Positions 1-10,188 of a DNA stretch of 64,000 nucleotides are shown piece after piece. Below the pieces are notes generated by a model, which was not told the origin of the DNA, ran no database searches, and saw only the letters and a program-made list of their open reading frames with translations. The position numbers and the translations under genes were made by a program. The first letter of the stretch is position 1. Every line of letters starts with the position of its first letter. Source of the DNA: an uncultured Nostoc sp. (lineage in GTDB: Bacteria; Cyanobacteriota; Cyanobacteriia; Cyanobacteriales; Nostocaceae); assembly GCF_937863485.1 (NCBI RefSeq), contig NZ_CALMFY010000103.1, positions 1 to 64,000 on the forward strand. Reading direction: 5' to 3'.

Positions 1-3
1 CTC

Positions 4-1383
4 TTATTTTGGGCCCAGAAATCGGGTAGCAAAATTTTGCGATCGCGTCGGTGACAGCGCCCGTGCCTTGAGAATTGCCGCCATCAAAAAAGCGTAAGAT
101 AACACCCCTACAACTACCAACAGCAAGGCATTAATTGATCCTGTAGCATTCCACAGGGCGTGGAGAGCAGAGGCACTAAGATAACCAATAGAAAGAATTT
201 GCCAACTTCTACTGGGTTTGAGGACAGCCAACCCGATAAAATAACCCAGGTAGCCACTATAAGCCATGTGTCCGGCTACAGAGCCTAAAATTCGCGGAAT
301 TAGCAGTTGTAAACCCGCCAGTTGACCAGCAGAGCCTGTACCCACCTGTTGCGCGACATTTAAAGTTATATCCGGTACATATTGACCGAGAGTTTCCAAT
401 AGAGTGAAACCCACAGCAGAAGCTGTTCCCAGGAGAATACCATCTAGAGGTTCCCAGACGCCTATCCGTTCCCGCCAAGGTGAAGACAACATTCTACCGA
501 TGGCAAACGCCGCTAGTACAGGCAATGCCTTGAGTAATTCTTCCATCAACCCAGCCCCAAAAAACATCCGCACCAGCAACTCTGTGAAGGTAATAGATTC
601 TTGAGGTAAGGGCAAGCTTCTAGGTAGGATGCGAAACACAAAGATAAATAAATCCAACAGCGGACTGAGTAAAATCAGCGTTGTACCCAATGCCGCACCC
701 ATTAGCACCCACCAAGGCTTCTGTTTACCGCAAAGTTGGTAAACAAAATAGTAGGCAGCGAAGGCGATGTAACTTGCTACGATCACTTGATTAGCTCGGG
801 GCTGACCAACTGTAGCAAACATTAGCACTACAAAAATTACGGTGAGTATTCCCGGTATGAGGTAAGCTTTACGAGTTAAATCTTTACCAGTAGAAATAAT
901 CGGAAAAAGCTGGGTGAAGCTAACAGAATCTGGCTGCTTTAATTGCGTGTGGTTGTGGTAGTTTGTTGCCGAAGGTAATGGTGTAACTTGGTTAACTGTC
1001 GTGGCCGGGGTTTGGTAGGTAAACTCGTACTCAAAAACGTATTGTGGACCATCAGCACCTAGAGAAAAGCGATCGCCTGGGTGCAGTTCCTGACATTCAT
1101 ACAAGCGTTGTCCATTCAAATAAGTGCCATTAGCGCTATTTAAATCACAAAGCACCCAGCTGAATTTGTTATCTGGGGATACAGAAAGGGGACGAACCAC
1201 TGCATGACGACGAGATACCATTCGGTACGTCATGGCATCCAAGACAACCTGGCAGCTGGGGTCGCGTCCAATTACCATCTCTTTACTGGGGGGCAGCGAG
1301 TAGCGAGATTCTGATTCAAAAGCTGCCCCATTACCAGACACTAGCCGCAGAAATGCATTATGTCTTGCGTTTTTGCCTGTCAT
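4..1383 (-). CDS. FHA domain - PrsW family intramembrane protease fusion
   Basis: The 459-residue protein joins two modules. Residues about 35-115 form an FHA phosphothreonine-binding domain, with GR at 39-40, SRRH at 57-60 and NSANGTYLNG at 82-91. Residues about 165-455 form a polytopic PrsW/RskP-type membrane metalloprotease, with EELLK at 281-285, a second acidic site in GFTLLE (E330), GHMAYSG (H372) and LHALWN (H408). PrsW proteases cut membrane-anchored substrates such as anti-sigma factors. Inference: a Ser/Thr-kinase signal read by the FHA domain may recruit or control the protease; the substrate is unknown. It is last in a row of minus-strand genes but lies 460 bases from the next, so it is probably transcribed alone. 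The stop codon lies 3 bases inside the window edge. Domain calls are firm; the role is not. Confidence 0.85.
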   Translation of the reverse strand: MTGKNARHNAFLRLVSGNGAAFESESRYSLPPSKEMVIGRDPSCQVVLDAMTYRMVSRRHAVVRPLSVSPDNKFSWVLCDLNSANGTYLNGQRLYECQELHPGDRFSLGADGPQYVFEYEFTYQTPATTVNQVTPLPSATNYHNHTQLKQPDSVSFTQLFPIISTGKDLTRKAYLIPGILTVIFVVLMFATVGQPRANQVIVASYIAFAAYYFVYQLCGKQKPWWVLMGAALGTTLILLSPLLDLFIFVFRILPRSLPLPQESITFTELLVRMFFGAGLMEELLKALPVLAAFAIGRMLSSPWRERIGVWEPLDGILLGTASAVGFTLLETLGQYVPDITLNVAQQVGTGSAGQLAGLQLLIPRILGSVAGHMAYSGYLGYFIGLAVLKPSRSWQILSIGYLSASALHALWNATGSINALLLVVVGVLSYAFLMAAILKARALSPTRSQNFATRFLGPK

Positions 1384-1844
1384 CGAGTTAGAGTGCGTTT
1401 CTAAACTAATTCTTCTTCATATAATTTGGCAGCAGGACTAACCTTAGCCACATTAACAGCAGCATTGCTAAATCCACTATAGCTTCACTTCCTGCTAAGA
1501 AATTTAAAATTTCCGATGCAAAATTTCAAATTGTTTCACCTAATGTAAATAAGTATTCCATCTGCTGAGAGTTTGTCCTCAACCTGGCTTGTTAGGCGGA
1601 TAAATCAGATTGTATCGGTACTGTACTCAAGACATCCTAGTTGCAAATTAAACCGACGGCAATTTATCAAAAAATAGTAGTTTTTATTGCATATAGTTTC
1701 ATCAAAAAACTATATGATTTTCAGTTGTCTGTTGTCTGTTGTTTTTGCCACTGATAATTGACTAAGCTCCTTCGGGGCAGGGAGTAGGGAATAGTGAAAG
1801 AAACTGCCCTGAAGATTGAATCAAAAGATTTCCCGTATATTGCC
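1384..1844. other. gene-free interval, AT-rich
   Basis: Between the FHA-PrsW gene and the PfpI gene I see only AT-rich DNA. It includes short runs of ttgtctgttgt type, remnants of the short tandem repeats common in Nostoc. No convincing gene, tRNA or terminator was found. Confidence 0.4.
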
Positions 1845-2447
1845 TCAAGCAACTGTAGCCAGTTCTGGGTGTTCAATCTTAGTTCCAAGTACTGTAAGAA
1901 ATTCTGCCAGCCAACGGGGGTGAGCAGGCCAAGCTGGTGCTGTCACCAAGTTACCGTCAACTATTGCCTGATTAACAGGGATATCAACATAAATCCCTCC
2001 AGCACTCTTGACATCTGGGCTACAAGCAGGGTAACCAGTACATCTCTTGCCTTGCAGTACATCAGCAGCTGCCAATAACTGCAAGCCGTGGCAGATGGCA
2101 GCAATAGGTTTATTCGTTTGGGCAAAGTGACGGGTGATTTCTAGCACCTGCTGATTCAGACGGATATATTCTGGTGCTCGTCCTCCGGGAATGACTAAAG
2201 CATCATAGGTTGCCGCTTCTACTTCTGCAAACGTAGCATTTAAAGTGAAATTGTGACCGGGTTTTTCGCTGTAAGTCTGGTCTCCTTCAAAGTCGTGAAC
2301 TGCTGTCCGCACCTTGTCGCCAGCTTTTTTGTCGGGGCAAACTGCATGGACAGTGTGTCCCACCATTTGCAACGCCTGGAAAGGAACCATTACTTCATAA
2401 TCTTCTACATAGTCCCCAATAAGCATCAAAAGTTTTTTTGCAGCCAT
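1845..2447 (-). CDS. DJ-1/PfpI family protein
   Basis: This 200-residue protein has the flavodoxin-like glutamine-amidotransferase fold of the DJ-1/PfpI superfamily. The nucleophile elbow AAICHGLQ places the reactive cysteine at C119, followed by H120. The conserved acidic residue before the fold's first loop is in GDYVEDYE (residues 11-18), and the IPGGRAPEY motif lies at about 86-94. Members act as proteases, deglycases/hydratases for glyoxals, or stress chaperones; sequence alone does not decide which. It lies 209 bases downstream of narM on the same strand, without sign of an operon. The start ATG is the first in frame. Family assignment is secure. Confidence 0.85.
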   Translation of the reverse strand: MAAKKLLMLIGDYVEDYEVMVPFQALQMVGHTVHAVCPDKKAGDKVRTAVHDFEGDQTYSEKPGHNFTLNATFAEVEAATYDALVIPGGRAPEYIRLNQQVLEITRHFAQTNKPIAAICHGLQLLAAADVLQGKRCTGYPACSPDVKSAGGIYVDIPVNQAIVDGNLVTAPAWPAHPRWLAEFLTVLGTKIEHPELATVA

Positions 2448-2656
2448 ATTTTTGTTACCCTCGCCTATTAGTCAATAGTTAATAGTTGTTTATAAAGTAA
2501 ATATTAATTTAGAGTCAGCTACATTAGGCGTTAGCCTATGCGGTAATTTCTGATACATTTCAGTACTAACTGTGCCGTAATGTATCATTTAAGGGCGGCA
2601 AGTTAACAAAGTGTAATCCATCTTACAGATTTGTTCTGTTAATGACTATTGACTAA

Positions 2657-3109
2657 TTAAAGCAGATGGAATTCTGCGATCGCTTTAGGAAAGTTTTTAT
2701 TTTCATGTCCTGGGCGGCTAAGTTTAATCAAGGCAAAACGCTGTAACGGCGTTAAAGCTGCCCATTCTTGCTGTGTCAGGGTTACACCTATTTCTTCAGC
2801 TTTTTCCTGGATGCTGGCTGGTACAATGGCAGAATCTAGCCATGCAGGATGAGGCTCGATGGGCAATTTTGTAGCTGCTAGACCTGTGCGTTGTAAAATT
2901 AATTGCTGGATATGCTCGCGGTAAGACTGAATTTCCGTTTCTGTAGTGCAAGGTAATTCGACTAAAGCTTGACGCTCTGCTGTAGTCATTTGATTCCAAT
3001 CAGACAATTTTAGCTTAATGCCACAGGTATCTAATTTGCAACGCACCTGCATGGGTATGCAACGCAGGGAATCAACAAAGTCTGCTTCAAATTCAAAGAA
3101 ATCTGCCAT
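2657..3109 (-). CDS. narM: NarM, nitrate reductase-associated protein
   Basis: The 150-residue protein matches the conserved cyanobacterial nitrate-reductase-associated family. It starts MADFFEFEADFVDSLRCIPM and carries the conserved segments KLSDWNQM (about 35-42) and LTPLQRFALIKLSR (about 119-132). In Synechococcus and Anabaena, NarM is required to form active nitrate reductase and is thought to interact physically with NarB, which fits its place about 1 kb downstream of narB. It is soluble, with no signal peptide and no recognised catalytic motif. It is separated from narB by a PsiE-like gene on the same strand. I found no good NtcA box directly upstream. Family recognition is strong; the maturation role comes from the family. 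Confidence 0.85.
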   Translation of the reverse strand: MADFFEFEADFVDSLRCIPMQVRCKLDTCGIKLKLSDWNQMTTAERQALVELPCTTETEIQSYREHIQQLILQRTGLAATKLPIEPHPAWLDSAIVPASIQEKAEEIGVTLTQQEWAALTPLQRFALIKLSRPGHENKNFPKAIAEFHLL

Positions 3110-3362
3110 AAGTTAAGTATTCAAAATTCGAGCATTCAAAATTAAGGGTTTTTAATCATCGATAATTTTTATATCTCAGTTACATAAATTATGAATTAAA
3201 AACAACACTTATCTAGCGATCGCACATTAATCATTTGTCCAAAATACAGTTGAGACTAATTTTAAGTATTAAGTATACTATATTATTGTCAAAATTTCAT
3301 CTTAACCTATATTTAACTAGATTTATGCTTGAAAACAGTTGATTACTTATTGATTTTTAACG

Positions 3363-3815
3363 TCAGTTTTTTAAATTACTTAGGCGAATTATTAGATAAC
3401 TAATTGAGAGGGCGAGAATAGCAATTCCTAAACCAATTATATCAATACCCGGAACTTTTTCTAAGTCCAGAATAATAATTTTTCTGGCAACAGCAATTAA
3501 AGATGTGACAATAACTAATTCAACTTGAAAAACGTGTTTTCGTAAATAAGCCGTGATATTTTCTAAGATTTCTAAAGCAATTAAAATATTCAAAAATAGC
3601 CCAAAAATTTTATACAAGGTTGTGTTAAACTTCGCATAAGGCGCTGAAAATAACTCTTTAAAAATAAATATTCCTAAATCCCCAATCGCTACCAAAATTA
3701 CTATTACCATAAAAATAGATAGAGCTTTAGAAACTAGCACTTCTATGTTTTCGATAATATGCATGAAGTTCTCATCTTTGGTAGTTACTAAAATTTGCCT
3801 TAGTAGCTTTCTCAT
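3363..3815 (-). CDS. PsiE family membrane protein
   Basis: The gene codes for about 150 residues with four predicted hydrophobic helices: near 30-55 (LSIFMVIVILVAIGDLGIFI), 68-90, 97-115 and 125-145. It also has the conserved central segment LEILENITAYLRKHVFQVE. This is the arrangement of the PsiE (phosphate-starvation-inducible E) family, inner-membrane proteins of unknown biochemical role. An upstream in-frame TTG at 3836 would add seven residues; I prefer the ATG at 3815. The gene sits between narB and narM, so it may share their transcript by read-through, although no functional link to nitrate is known. Codons are AT-rich compared with narB. Confidence 0.75.
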   Translation of the reverse strand: MRKLLRQILVTTKDENFMHIIENIEVLVSKALSIFMVIVILVAIGDLGIFIFKELFSAPYAKFNTTLYKIFGLFLNILIALEILENITAYLRKHVFQVELVIVTSLIAVARKIIILDLEKVPGIDIIGLGIAILALSISYLIIRLSNLKN

Positions 3816-4102
3816 AATGCTGCACCCAATTCTCAAAGAAAATAAAATCCCATAGATAAATCTAGAGGATTAAAAAAAGAGGAGTTGCCGAAGCTTTGTA
3901 AGTTTTTTATTCTTTATCCATAGCTAAAATCGACGCTAGTAAAACCTCTTCTTACGAGAGATTTAACCTCTTTAGATATAGTAATTGGTAACAGCCAAAA
4001 TTAGACAGTCAGAAAAAATGATAATAACTATTGACTATTGATTATTGACTAAATTACCTATTGCTGGTTAGAAATTATCTCTTGAGCGGTACACTTAGGA
4101 GC

Positions 4103-6298
4103 TTACGATTGTGAGGACTGGAGTTGATAATCTTTGACTGTTACTTGCACAGAAATTGGTATCAACTGCACTGCACAGGCTTTTAATTCTGGTTGCAGCG
4201 AATCAGGGCACGATTCTGGATGGGTGAGGGCATTAGCTTCGGCATTGTCTGCCCACAGCGAACCCCAGTGCATGGGGACAAAAACTGTACCAGGCGCGAT
4301 CGCTTTTGTCACTTTAGCAGGAAACTTAGCTTTACCTCGACGCGATCGCACTTCCACACACTGATTATCTACAATACCTAACCGAGCAGCATCACGGGGA
4401 TGAATTTCGATAAACGGTTCGGGATGCATTTTGCAAATTTTTTCAATTCGCCCGGTGCGTGTCTGCGTATGCCAATGTCCGTAAAGGCGGCCGTTAGTTA
4501 GCACAAAAGGATAATTCGGGTCTGGTGGTTCTGCCAATCCCTTCGAGTAATATGCCCCAAATCGAGCGCGTCCATCAGGGGTGTGGAAATGCAAATCAGT
4601 GTATAATCGCTTTCCAGAGGTTTCTCTCCCTGCTCCTCTACTCTCTTGGAGGTGAGGCCATTGAGTTGGGCCTTCTGTCTGTAATTGCGCATGATTGATA
4701 CCCGTCATATCGCAAGGGCGATCGCTAGTTAGTTTGACAAACTCAGCATAAACTTCAGCAGAGTTAACAAAAGCAAATTCTCTCTCAAAACCTAACCTCC
4801 GTCCAACTTCGGCAAAAATTTCCCAATCTGCTTTAGCTTCTCTTGGCGGTTGGCGGAATGCTTGACACAGAGTTACCACTCGTTCGGAGTTTGTCATCAC
4901 ACCAGTTTTTTCACCCCACTGGGCTGCTGGTAGGAGAACATGAGCGTAAGCAGAAGTTTCTGTAGGATAATAAGCGTCTTGGTAGATGGTGAAAGGCGAT
5001 CGCAATAACGCCTTCTTAGTTCGCTCCAAATCTGGCATACTCACAGCTGGGTTGGTAGCTGCAATCCACAATAACTCTACAGCGTCATTTTCCAAGCCAG
5101 TAATCATGTCCCAAGCAGTTAAACCGGGATTTGGCGAAATCTGTCCTGGCTTTAGTCCCCAAAACTCCTCAACTTCTGCGCGGTGCTGAGGATTTTTCAC
5201 CACTCGATAACCCGGTAATAAATGCGCCAAACCTCCGGCTTCCCGTCCTCCCATTGCGTTTGGCTGACCAGTGAGAGAAAAAGGGCCAGCCCCAGGTTTG
5301 CCAATCTGTCCAGTCATCAAGTGCAGGTTAATGATAGTTCTGACCTTAGCCGTCCCTTCTGACGATTGATTTACACCCATTGACCACAAAGACAATACTC
5401 GCTGTGATTCACCCCAATAGCGAGCTGCTGTTTCTAAATCTTCAATGCTGATTCCACATTGACTAGCTACTATTTCTGGGGGATAGTGGCGAATCACTTG
5501 GGCGTATGCGGGAAAGTTGCTGGTGCAATCGTCCATGAACATGGTATCAATGTAGTTCCAGCGCATCAACAAGTGGGCAATGCCGTTTAACAAGTCGATA
5601 TCTGTACCGGGACGAATCGCTAAATGCAAATCAGCGGCTTCTGCGGTTGGTGTGCGACGGGGATCAACCACAATCATTTTGACTTTGCGATTCTTTTTGT
5701 GATACTTCTCCAGTCGGTTAAAAATGATGGGGTGACATTCAGCTGTATTAGTACCAATTAAAAATGCACAGTCAGTTAACTCCAAGTCTTCGTAACAGCA
5801 GGGCGGGCCATCTGCGCCAAAGCTTTGAATGTAGCCAGCTACAGCACTAGACATACATAAGCGAGAGTTAGCATCAAAATTATTGCTACCCAGACAGCCT
5901 TTCATCAGTTTCTGGGCTATGTAGTAATCCTCAGTTTGAAACTGACCAGAACCATACATACATAAGGCTTCTGCGCCTTGGGTAAAGCACACAGTTTGAA
6001 TGCGCTGCGTGATTATATTAAAGGCTTCATCCCAACTAACCCGCCGGAACTCTTGATCTAAGGAGTCTCGCACCATTGGGTAATGTAATCTATTTTTATC
6101 TAAAGATTCAGCGATCGTCGCACCTTTAACGCAAACCATTCCTTGACTGGATGGATGGGCTTTATCACCGCGCACTCGCCAATTTGGAGTTCCTTGGCTA
6201 TCTCGATTAGTTGCTTTGCCATGTTGGGCTGGGGGTGAAACTTCTAAACCACAGCCAACACCGCAGTAAGGACAAAGGGTTTTGGTAAATTCACTCAT
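4103..6298 (-). CDS. narB: ferredoxin-nitrate reductase NarB
   Basis: NarB reduces nitrate to nitrite with electrons from ferredoxin in the cytoplasm. The 731-residue protein has the Mo-bis-MGD oxidoreductase layout. An N-terminal [4Fe-4S] site is formed by C9, C12, C16 and C56. The likely molybdenum-ligand cysteine is C148 in [11 protein letters not shown]-terminal molydopterin-dinucleotide-binding domain covers about residues 595-715 ([25 protein letters not shown]). Length and motifs match cyanobacterial NarB rather than respiratory NarG or heterotrophic NasA. It is the third gene of the minus-strand nirA-nrtP-narB run, 491 bases after nrtP. That gap is filled with repeat DNA, so co-transcription over it is inferred. 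Activity needs NarM, encoded 1 kb downstream. Confidence 0.95.
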   Translation of the reverse strand: MSEFTKTLCPYCGVGCGLEVSPPAQHGKATNRDSQGTPNWRVRGDKAHPSSQGMVCVKGATIAESLDKNRLHYPMVRDSLDQEFRRVSWDEAFNIITQRIQTVCFTQGAEALCMYGSGQFQTEDYYIAQKLMKGCLGSNNFDANSRLCMSSAVAGYIQSFGADGPPCCYEDLELTDCAFLIGTNTAECHPIIFNRLEKYHKKNRKVKMIVVDPRRTPTAEAADLHLAIRPGTDIDLLNGIAHLLMRWNYIDTMFMDDCTSNFPAYAQVIRHYPPEIVASQCGISIEDLETAARYWGESQRVLSLWSMGVNQSSEGTAKVRTIINLHLMTGQIGKPGAGPFSLTGQPNAMGGREAGGLAHLLPGYRVVKNPQHRAEVEEFWGLKPGQISPNPGLTAWDMITGLENDAVELLWIAATNPAVSMPDLERTKKALLRSPFTIYQDAYYPTETSAYAHVLLPAAQWGEKTGVMTNSERVVTLCQAFRQPPREAKADWEIFAEVGRRLGFEREFAFVNSAEVYAEFVKLTSDRPCDMTGINHAQLQTEGPTQWPHLQESRGAGRETSGKRLYTDLHFHTPDGRARFGAYYSKGLAEPPDPNYPFVLTNGRLYGHWHTQTRTGRIEKICKMHPEPFIEIHPRDAARLGIVDNQCVEVRSRRGKAKFPAKVTKAIAPGTVFVPMHWGSLWADNAEANALTHPESCPDSLQPELKACAVQLIPISVQVTVKDYQLQSSQS

Positions 6299-6366
6299 TG
6301 TTATTTTGATTTTGCAATTTTAGATGTAGTGAGAGTTTGTTAAATTTGTGTATTAGGCAAAAACTC

Positions 6367-6630
6367 TTTGAAACTCTCATTCCTTTGTGTCCTTCTCTAC
6401 GAGACGCTGCGCGAATGCGTCCTTCTCTACGAGACGCTGCGCAAATGCGGTTCGTTTTTTCATAAATTTACGTAATTTCTATCGATGTGGTTTAGAGAAA
6501 TTATTTTTTTACGAACCGCAGAGAGAGCATTACAAATTTTTAAATTTACTATTCTTCTGCCTGAAGAGAGGAATAAGAGAATGAGGAAACGAACCGCAAA
6601 GAGCACAAAGAGCGCAAAGATAAGAGAGTT
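6367..6630. repeat. nested repeats between nrtP and narB (degenerate inverted MITE copies)
   Basis: Positions 6367-6470 resemble the MITE-like element at 10363-10455: they share the order aactctcattcctttgtgt and then tgcggttcgttt. In this copy the middle holds two tandem 30-bp units, 6389-6418 and 6419-6448, each containing the palindromic core ctacgagacgctgcgc. Positions 6579-6630 carry the same cassette inverted (aaacgaaccgcaaagagc). The region therefore forms a long imperfect inverted repeat inside the nrtP-narB intergenic space. It holds no credible gene. Confidence 0.75.
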
Positions 6631-6789
6631 ATAAAGGGTTTTTGTATCAGTGTTGTGAATTTAAAAAAAATCTCAACATATAGAGAACAAAAACGGAGTT
6701 TCATGAATTAAGACTTTTATGGAAAGATGAAGTGTAAAGTTTCCTATTCAGATTTGATAGTGAATTTTACTACTTCATCCTTCAATTGA

Positions 6790-8292
6790 TTATTCTTCCG
6801 TTAATAAAATAGAGTTTTTAGTTGCGGTTTCTGGTAGTTCACCTTCATAAGCAACGGCAAAGGAACCTTTTGGTTCTTTAAGGAAGAAGGCACACATGAA
6901 AGCGCAGACTATGGCAGCTAAACCCATTGTGCTAAATAGTGTAGATGCGTCAGTTAAACTAAAAATTGTCAGGTAAACCACGCCGCCAAAATTACCGTAA
7001 GCTCCCACATTACCGGCAATTTGTCCAGTGGCTTCCTTTTTAATTAGGGGTACGATGCTGTAGGTTGCACCGCAGCCAGCTTGGGCAAAGTAGGCGGCAA
7101 ACATTGTAACTGCGATCGCTAGCGGAATTGGCCAGTTACTATTAATAAAATGTGCCATCAAATAACTAACACCAATACCAGCGCTGATAATTGTTATTGT
7201 CCATTTACGTGAGCCAAATTTATCAGAAATTAAGCCACCACTGGGACGAGAAATTAAATTTAAGAAAGGATAGGTAGCAGCAATCATCCCAGCTATAACA
7301 TGCTCTAAACCAAAGGTTTTCTCAAAAAATGCCGGGAGCATAGAAACAACTGCCAATTCGCTGCCAAAGCTAGTTGTGTAAGTGAATTCGAGTAAAGCTA
7401 CTTGACCAAATTGATAACGTTGAGATGGAGCGTAAGTTTTTTTGCCAATTAGAAGTTCTCGGTTTACCTGCCAAGCTTTATAACTTTGGTAAGCAAACAA
7501 TCCTGCTAATAGCAACCAAGCCAGATACATTTGACTCAGAGTTAGGAAGTGAATGTTCTTTTGTTCCAAGCGCCAAGCTAATAAACCCAAGGCGAAAATC
7601 AAACCAAAATTCGAGATAATCATCGCCCAGAAGCTTTTGATGCTAGTGACTTCTAAAGAACCATTCTTTTTAGGTTTCTTGTAGACTTTGCCTGCGGGTG
7701 TATCTTGAACAGTGTTGTAATAAATTACGCCGTAGATGGCTGCAATGATCCCTGTAAGTGCGATCGCTAACCGCCAATTAGAAGCGCCACCAGCGAAAAA
7801 GCTAGTAGAAACTGCAAGTATCGGCAATACAAACTCTGCACCAAAAGCCCCAAAGTTACCCCAACCGCCATAAATGCCTTGAGCAATTCCCATCTCCTTC
7901 GGCTGGAACCATTCCGCCACCATGCGGATACCGACAACAAAGCCAGATCCGACAATTCCCATCAGCAAACGACTGATAACTAGTTGATTAAAATCTTGTG
8001 CTAGCGCCGTCGCTAAACAGGGAATAACCGCAAACATCAGCAAAATTGAATAGGTGATTCTGGGGCCAAAACGATCCAGAAGCATCCCAATAATTAATCG
8101 GGCGGGAATTGTCAAGGCCAGGTTACAGATGCCCAAAGTTTTAATTTGCTCAGGTGCTAAATGTAGTTCTCTACCAATGGTTGTAGCAAAGGGAGCAAAG
8201 TTAAACCAACAGACAAAGGTGAGAAAGAAAGCAAACCAAGTCTGATGTAAGATGCGGTAGCGATCGCTGAATGAAAATAAGTTTTTAAGCAT
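6790..8292 (-). CDS. nrtP: NrtP, MFS nitrate/nitrite permease
   Basis: The 500-residue protein has about 12 membrane segments of the major facilitator superfamily, nitrate/nitrite porter branch. Recognisable marks are the MFS loop motif GMLLDRFGPRITY (about 69-81) and the two glycine-rich nitrate signatures GGWGNFGAFGAEF (about 142-154) and GNVGAYGNFGGV (about 427-438). It imports nitrate and nitrite across the cytoplasmic membrane. Many freshwater cyanobacteria use the ABC transporter NrtABCD in this operon position instead; the NrtP form is known from Nostoc punctiforme and some marine and filamentous species. It follows nirA by 324 bases containing a tandem repeat and precedes narB on the same strand. 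Confidence 0.93.
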   Translation of the reverse strand: MLKNLFSFSDRYRILHQTWFAFFLTFVCWFNFAPFATTIGRELHLAPEQIKTLGICNLALTIPARLIIGMLLDRFGPRITYSILLMFAVIPCLATALAQDFNQLVISRLLMGIVGSGFVVGIRMVAEWFQPKEMGIAQGIYGGWGNFGAFGAEFVLPILAVSTSFFAGGASNWRLAIALTGIIAAIYGVIYYNTVQDTPAGKVYKKPKKNGSLEVTSIKSFWAMIISNFGLIFALGLLAWRLEQKNIHFLTLSQMYLAWLLLAGLFAYQSYKAWQVNRELLIGKKTYAPSQRYQFGQVALLEFTYTTSFGSELAVVSMLPAFFEKTFGLEHVIAGMIAATYPFLNLISRPSGGLISDKFGSRKWTITIISAGIGVSYLMAHFINSNWPIPLAIAVTMFAAYFAQAGCGATYSIVPLIKKEATGQIAGNVGAYGNFGGVVYLTIFSLTDASTLFSTMGLAAIVCAFMCAFFLKEPKGSFAVAYEGELPETATKNSILLTEE

Positions 8293-8357
8293 TCCAATCT
8301 ATCTAAATTGAATAAAACACGGAGAAGAGATAGGGGGAGCAGGGGAGTAAGGGGAAG

Positions 8358-8511
8358 TTGAGCCTTTAAGGCTGAAGGTTAAGTCTTAAAGCTTGAAGGT
8401 TAAGCCTTAAAGCTTGAAGGTTAAGCCTTAAAGCCTGAAGGTTAAGCCTTAAAGCCTGAAGGTTGAGCCTTAAAGCCTGAAGGTTAAGCCTTAAAGCCTG
8501 AAGGTTGAGCC
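8358..8511. repeat. 21-bp tandem repeat in the nirA-nrtP gap
   Basis: Seven head-to-tail units of 21 bases run from 8358 to 8504, each close to ttaagccttaaagcctgaagg, with a partial eighth to about 8511. Units differ by one to four bases. There are no spacers, so this is not a CRISPR array. Each unit contains the near-palindrome aagccttaaagcctt, so the transcript between nirA and nrtP could form repeated small hairpins. A chance reading frame of repeated LRLNLQA heptapeptides crosses it. Confidence 0.9.
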
Positions 8512-8616
8512 TTTGACTTTTGACTTTTGACTTCCCCGAACGCAAGAGCGTCCCGTAGGGAAGGGGCTGACCAATACCCCCGATAAGCACTAGCAGTTAC
8601 TAACTACTAAGGCTTC

Positions 8617-10188
8617 TCACCTGGGTTTGGCCCCAAAGCTTTTGATTAGTAAATCTTGCAATACTGGTTGCAAGTCTTCACAAGGTATGCTTTTGATGAC
8701 GCAAGTTCCCAAATGAGCATCTTTGCCAACTTTGCCGCCCATATATATGTCAACGGCTTCCAGGGTTTTGCCATTTTTGCGAGTCTTAGTTCCCATCAAG
8801 CCGATATCTGCAACTTGGGGCTGTCCACAGGAATTGGGGCAACCTGTCCAGTGAATTCGTACTGGCTTGGTGAAGGTTAAGTCTTCTTCTAAGGCTTTAA
8901 TCATTGCTAGAGCGCGGTTTTTGGTTTCGATCAGGGCGAAGTTACAAAATTGTGCGCCTGTACAAGAAACAAGCGATCGCGTCAACAAACCTGGGTCAAT
9001 GGAAAACCTTTCCAGCAAAGGCTCTGTTAAAAATGTTGCTAGACGGGAGTCAGAAATGTTGGGAAGGACGATGTTTTGTTCAACGGTGAAGCGGATTTCA
9101 CCACTGCCGTAAACTTGCGCTAAACGGGCAATTTCAAACATATCTTCAGCATATAGTCGCCCGACTGGAATGTGCAAGCCTACGTAATTCAATCCTGGCT
9201 CTTTTTGTTTATATACCCCGATATGGTCGCGTTTTTCCCAGTCGATTTCGTCTTTTGCTGCTGCGGGTAAGAATGATTTACCCAAACGGTTTTCTACTTC
9301 TGCTCGAAACTTTTCTAAACCCCATTGATCAATTAGCCACATCAGGCGGGATTTTTGCCGATTAGCACGCGGGCCATGATCACGAAAGACTTCCAAAACC
9401 GCTCTACATACAGCTACTACATCTTCTGGAAGCACCCAAGCATTTAGAGGAATCGCCGCTTCACAACGTTTGGCTGAGAAAAAGCCACCCACTAAAACGT
9501 TAAACCCGAAAATTTTTTGCTGGGAATGGACAGAGGCTAAATTTTGCTCCCCTGCTTCTTGAAATGCTGGAACAAAAGCTAAATCATTGATTTCGGCGTG
9601 AACTGAATTGTCTCTTCCACCAGTGATCGCAATGTTAAACTTCCGTGGTAAGTTGCTAAACTCTGGGTTTCCTTCCCCTTTGTTGGTGAGCATATCTTGA
9701 ATTTGCTGTACTAACTCTCGTGTGTCGTACAACTCATCTGCATCCAACCCCGCCACAGGATCGCCTGTGATATTGCGGACGTTATCCATTCCTGACTGAA
9801 CGCTGGTTAAACCAACTGTGTCAAATCTATTAAAGATATCTGGTAAATCTTCAATTCTAATCCCTCGTAATTGGATATTCTGTCTGGTAGTAATATCAGC
9901 GCAGCCATCATCTCCATAGCGCTGCACCACTTGGGCTAAAACACCCATTTGACTGCTGGTGAGAATACCGTTGGGCATCCGTAACCGCATCATAAACTTG
10001 CCTGGGGTGACTGGGCGAAAAAACACACCCACCCACTTGAGTCGATGATCCCGATCGATTTCGTCCATTGCTTCCCAGCCCAAGGCAGCAAATTTCTCTA
10101 TCTCACCCTTGACGGCGAGTCCATCTTTTTCTGCTTTGAATTTCTCAAACTTATTCAGGTTGGTGGTGGTAGTTGCTGTGTCTGTCAT
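8617..10188 (-). CDS. nirA: ferredoxin-nitrite reductase NirA
   Basis: NirA carries out the six-electron reduction of nitrite to ammonium using ferredoxin. The 523-residue protein has the siroheme/[4Fe-4S] signature with cysteines C409 and C415 (CTGAQFC) and C450 and C454 (CPNSC). It has two ferredoxin-like half domains (about 50-120 and 325-400) and the substrate-side motif TTRQNIQLRG at 100-109. Length matches the cyanobacterial and plant enzyme without a C-terminal ferredoxin fusion. It is the first gene of the nirA-nrtP-narB run, under the NtcA-type promoter at 10545-10586. That promoter implies a leader of about 350 bases, unusually long, which contains a MITE-like insertion. Confidence 0.95.
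   Translation of the reverse strand: MTDTATTTTNLNKFEKFKAEKDGLAVKGEIEKFAALGWEAMDEIDRDHRLKWVGVFFRPVTPGKFMMRLRMPNGILTSSQMGVLAQVVQRYGDDGCADITTRQNIQLRGIRIEDLPDIFNRFDTVGLTSVQSGMDNVRNITGDPVAGLDADELYDTRELVQQIQDMLTNKGEGNPEFSNLPRKFNIAITGGRDNSVHAEINDLAFVPAFQEAGEQNLASVHSQQKIFGFNVLVGGFFSAKRCEAAIPLNAWVLPEDVVAVCRAVLEVFRDHGPRANRQKSRLMWLIDQWGLEKFRAEVENRLGKSFLPAAAKDEIDWEKRDHIGVYKQKEPGLNYVGLHIPVGRLYAEDMFEIARLAQVYGSGEIRFTVEQNIVLPNISDSRLATFLTEPLLERFSIDPGLLTRSLVSCTGAQFCNFALIETKNRALAMIKALEEDLTFTKPVRIHWTGCPNSCGQPQVADIGLMGTKTRKNGKTLEAVDIYMGGKVGKDAHLGTCVIKSIPCEDLQPVLQDLLIKSFGAKPR

Noticed and set aside
3266-3278. GTA...TAC upstream of narM
   Set aside because: Seven-base spacing and no matching -10; not supported as an NtcA site.
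8358-8511. Possible CRISPR array
   Set aside because: The units are contiguous without spacers.
8366-8590. Open frame of repeated LRLNLQA heptapeptides
   Set aside because: It is only the 21-bp tandem repeat read in one frame; no ribosome binding site, and the repeat is intergenic.
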